A stretch of 13,702 nucleotides of DNA, from assembly GCA_009773995.1 (NCBI GenBank), contig VSMY01000074.1:1-13702 (forward strand), in the 5' to 3' direction. The DNA is from Oscillibacter sp. (GTDB lineage: Bacteria > Bacillota > Clostridia > Oscillospirales > Oscillospiraceae). The notes below the pieces were generated by a model. That model was not told where the DNA came from and searched no databases. It saw nothing but the letters and a program-made list of their open reading frames with translations. This document shows positions 11,980 through 13,702 of this stretch, one piece after another; position 1 is the stretch's first letter, and each line of letters opens with the position of its first letter. Both the position numbers and the translations under genes were made by a program.

Positions 11980-13702
11980 ATGCAGACTAAGAAGTTCCTG
12001 TCCCTGCTGCTGGCGCTTGTGATGATGTTCTCCCTGACCGTCACCGCCAGCGCCGAGGAGGAAGCGAAGCCCCTGGAGGGGCAAATCGTCATCCTCCACA
12101 CCAACGACGTCCACGGAGCCATCGGCAGCTATGCCAAGGTGGCGGCCCTGAAGCAGTCCTTCCAGGACGCGGGGGCCTACACCCTGCTGCTGGACGCCGG
12201 CGACTACATCCAGGGCGACCCCACCGTCAGCGTCTCCCAGGGCAAGACGGCCATCGAGCTGATGAACCTGGCGGGCTATGACGCGGCCACCATCGGAAAC
12301 CACGAGTTCGACTACGGCTACCCCAACTTCAAGGAAATCACCAAGGACGCCAAGTTCCCCGTGGTGGCCGCCAACGTGCTGGTGGACGGAAAAGCCGAAA
12401 CCACCCACACCATCTTCACCGCCGAGGGCGGACAGAAGATCGGCGTCTTCGGCCTGAGCACCCCCGAGACCGCCACCAAGGCCCACCCCGCCAAGATCCA
12501 GGGCGTGACCTTCCCCGCGGGCAAGGACATGTTCGCCATCGCCGAGGCCGAGGTCAAGGCCCTGGAGGACGAGGGCTGCGACTACATCGTGTGCCTTGCC
12601 CACCTGGGCATTGACGACGAGTCCAAGGGCAACCGCTCCATCGACCTGCTGGAGGCCGTGGAGGGCATCGACGTGCTGATCGACGGACACTCCCACTCCA
12701 CCCTCGACAAGGTGGCCGAGGCCGCCGGAGAGACCCTGGAGACCATGGAGCCCCAGGGCGCCGTTATCACCGGAGAGACCCCCGTGGTCTACGGCGAGGA
12801 GGGCAAGACCCTGGTTACCTCCACCGGCACCAAGCTGGCCAACGTGGGCGTGGTGGTCCTCTCTGAGGAAGTCACCTTTGCCCGCAGCGTCCCCGTAGAG
12901 TCCATCGCCGTGGACGGCGTGAAGGAAATCGCCGACCGGGCCGCCGCCATCCAAAAGCAGATTGACGACGACTACGGCGCGGCCTTTGCCAAGACCGAAG
13001 TCCTGCTGAACGGAGACAAGGACCCCGGCAACCGCACGGAAGAGACCAACCTGGGCGACCTCATCACCGACGCCCTGGTCTGGGGCGCTGAGAAGAACGG
13101 GGAATCCGTGGACGCGGCCGTGACCAACGGCGGCGGCATCCGGGCCCCCATCGCCGCGGGCGACATCACGAAAAAAGACGTGAACACCGTCCTGCCCTTC
13201 GGCAACACCCTGAGCATCGTCAAGGTCACCGGCGCCGAGCTGCTGGAGGCCCTGGAAGCCTCCACCCACTGCACCCCCACCGCCATCGGCGGCTTCCCCC
13301 AGGTCAGCGGCATTGAGTTCACCGTGGACACCGCCAAGGAGTTCAAGGCCGGGGACCTGTATCCCGGCTCCACCTACCACAAGCCCGCCTCCATCGAGCG
13401 GGTGACCATCACCTCCGTGGGCGGAAAGGACTTTGACGAAAAGGCCGAGTACTCCATCGCCACCAACGACTTCATGGCCGCCGGAGGCGACACCTATTAC
13501 GCCTTCGCCTCCGCCAAGAGCAACTACGATCTGGGTCTGCCCATGGACGAGGTCCTGATGGACTACATCAAGGAAGAGCTCAAGGGCGTCGTTACCGCCG
13601 AAGCCTACGGCGAGCCCGCGGGCCGCATCACCATCGAGGCCGCTCCCGCCGAGGAAGCCCCCGCCGAGGAAGCCCCCGCCGAGGAGCCCGCCCCTGTGGA
13701 AG
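11980..13702 (+). CDS. Secreted 5'-nucleotidase / 2',3'-cyclic phosphodiesterase (UshA-type), 3' end outside window
   Basis: 574 residues are visible with no stop. A signal peptide (1 to about 25, cleavage after TASA) directs export. The metallophosphatase domain (about 34-300) has all blocks: HTNDVHG (D43, H45), DAGD (D72, D75), GNHEFDYG (N107, H108), LAHLG (H208) and DGHSH (H237, H239). The C-terminal 5'-nucleotidase domain (about 330-550) has TNLGDLITDAL, VTNGGGIR, VLPFGNTL and ATNDFMAAGGD, which holds the substrate-stacking region. The enzyme removes phosphate from extracellular nucleotides for uptake. Residues 555-569 are three APAEE repeats, a likely linker to a wall or membrane anchor. 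GAGGAGGT lies seven bases before the ATG. Confidence 0.92.
   Translation, partial: MQTKKFLSLLLALVMMFSLTVTASAEEEAKPLEGQIVILHTNDVHGAIGSYAKVAALKQSFQDAGAYTLLLDAGDYIQGDPTVSVSQGKTAIELMNLAGYDAATIGNHEFDYGYPNFKEITKDAKFPVVAANVLVDGKAETTHTIFTAEGGQKIGVFGLSTPETATKAHPAKIQGVTFPAGKDMFAIAEAEVKALEDEGCDYIVCLAHLGIDDESKGNRSIDLLEAVEGIDVLIDGHSHSTLDKVAEAAGETLETMEPQGAVITGETPVVYGEEGKTLVTSTGTKLANVGVVVLSEEVTFARSVPVESIAVDGVKEIADRAAAIQKQIDDDYGAAFAKTEVLLNGDKDPGNRTEETNLGDLITDALVWGAEKNGESVDAAVTNGGGIRAPIAAGDITKKDVNTVLPFGNTLSIVKVTGAELLEALEASTHCTPTAIGGFPQVSGIEFTVDTAKEFKAGDLYPGSTYHKPASIERVTITSVGGKDFDEKAEYSIATNDFMAAGGDTYYAFASAKSNYDLGLPMDEVLMDYIKEELKGVVTAEAYGEPAGRITIEAAPAEEAPAEEAPAEEPAPVE
13642..13686 (+). repeat. Tandem 15-bp coding repeat (APAEE x3)
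   Basis: Three nearly identical 15-base units of the type GCCCCCGCCGAGGAA encode APAEE three times, and the sequence goes on with PAP at the window edge. Such Pro/Ala/Glu repeats usually form extended wall-spanning linkers. The copy number may continue outside the window. Confidence 0.8.

Noticed and set aside
10601..12022. Plus-strand open frame of 473 residues opposite the dihydropyrimidinase
   Set aside because: It covers a gene with all catalytic residues, crosses that gene's promoter and runs into the nucleotidase start in another frame.
11929..13380. Long minus-strand open frame of 483 residues opposite the nucleotidase gene
   Set aside because: The plus strand has a complete UshA-type protein with all motifs. 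The antisense frame is Gly/Val/His-rich with no domain pattern, as expected from third-position GC bias.
1..13702. Prophage, transposon, CRISPR or defence island
   Set aside because: No integrase, transposase, phage structural gene, regularly spaced repeats or toxin-antitoxin pair is visible. The short palindromes are the only candidate mobile sequence.

Overview
This window looks like chromosomal DNA of a high-GC anaerobic Clostridia member, most likely of the Oscillospiraceae / clostridial cluster IV gut lineage (Flavonifractor, Lawsonibacter and Oscillibacter type). The evidence is Gram-positive AGGAGG ribosome sites, GC-rich coding sequence with AT-rich promoters, lipoproteins, DUF421/DUF4349/DUF4330 proteins, a CsaB-type pyruvyl transferase, and short GTAGGGGCGG palindromic repeats between genes. 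The genus is an inference from protein style, not from a marker gene. I see no rRNA, tRNA, CRISPR array, integrase or transposase.

Layout. 1-350 is the 3' end of a ClC-family channel gene. 359-1216 is a divergent stress-type pair: a carboxymuconolactone-decarboxylase-like protein (minus) and a MerR regulator (plus), with a clear MerR-type promoter between them. 1275-1982 is a DUF421 membrane protein whose ribosome site lies inside the merR terminator hairpin. 2075-5523 is a minus-strand block: an unknown protein with HExxH and two CxxC motifs, a DUF4349 lipoprotein, a metallo-beta-lactamase-fold hydrolase and a HAD phosphatase. The last two are translationally coupled, and hairpin terminators separate the others. 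5617-6639 is an FMN-dependent alpha-hydroxy-acid dehydrogenase with a Cys-rich N-terminus. It is divergent from a 57-residue protein (6768-6941).

6943-9174 encodes a fusion of a GT4 glycosyltransferase and a CsaB-like polysaccharide pyruvyl transferase. It shares a face-to-face divergent promoter with a two-gene operon (9293-10379) for a DUF4330 membrane protein and a lipoprotein. 10424-11800 is a dihydropyrimidinase/D-hydantoinase. It is divergent from a secreted 5'-nucleotidase/UshA-type phosphoesterase that runs off the window at 13702.

How they fit. The strongest theme is the cell surface: a pyruvyl transferase that probably finishes a wall polysaccharide, lipoproteins, and a secreted nucleotidase whose Ala-Pro-Glu tail looks like a linker to a wall anchor outside the window. 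Most genes look like ordinary chromosomal content and I see no large new multi-gene system. The items most worth a second look are the HExxH/CxxC protein, the glycosyltransferase-CsaB fusion, the repeats that supply stop codons, and several compact promoter/terminator overlaps.
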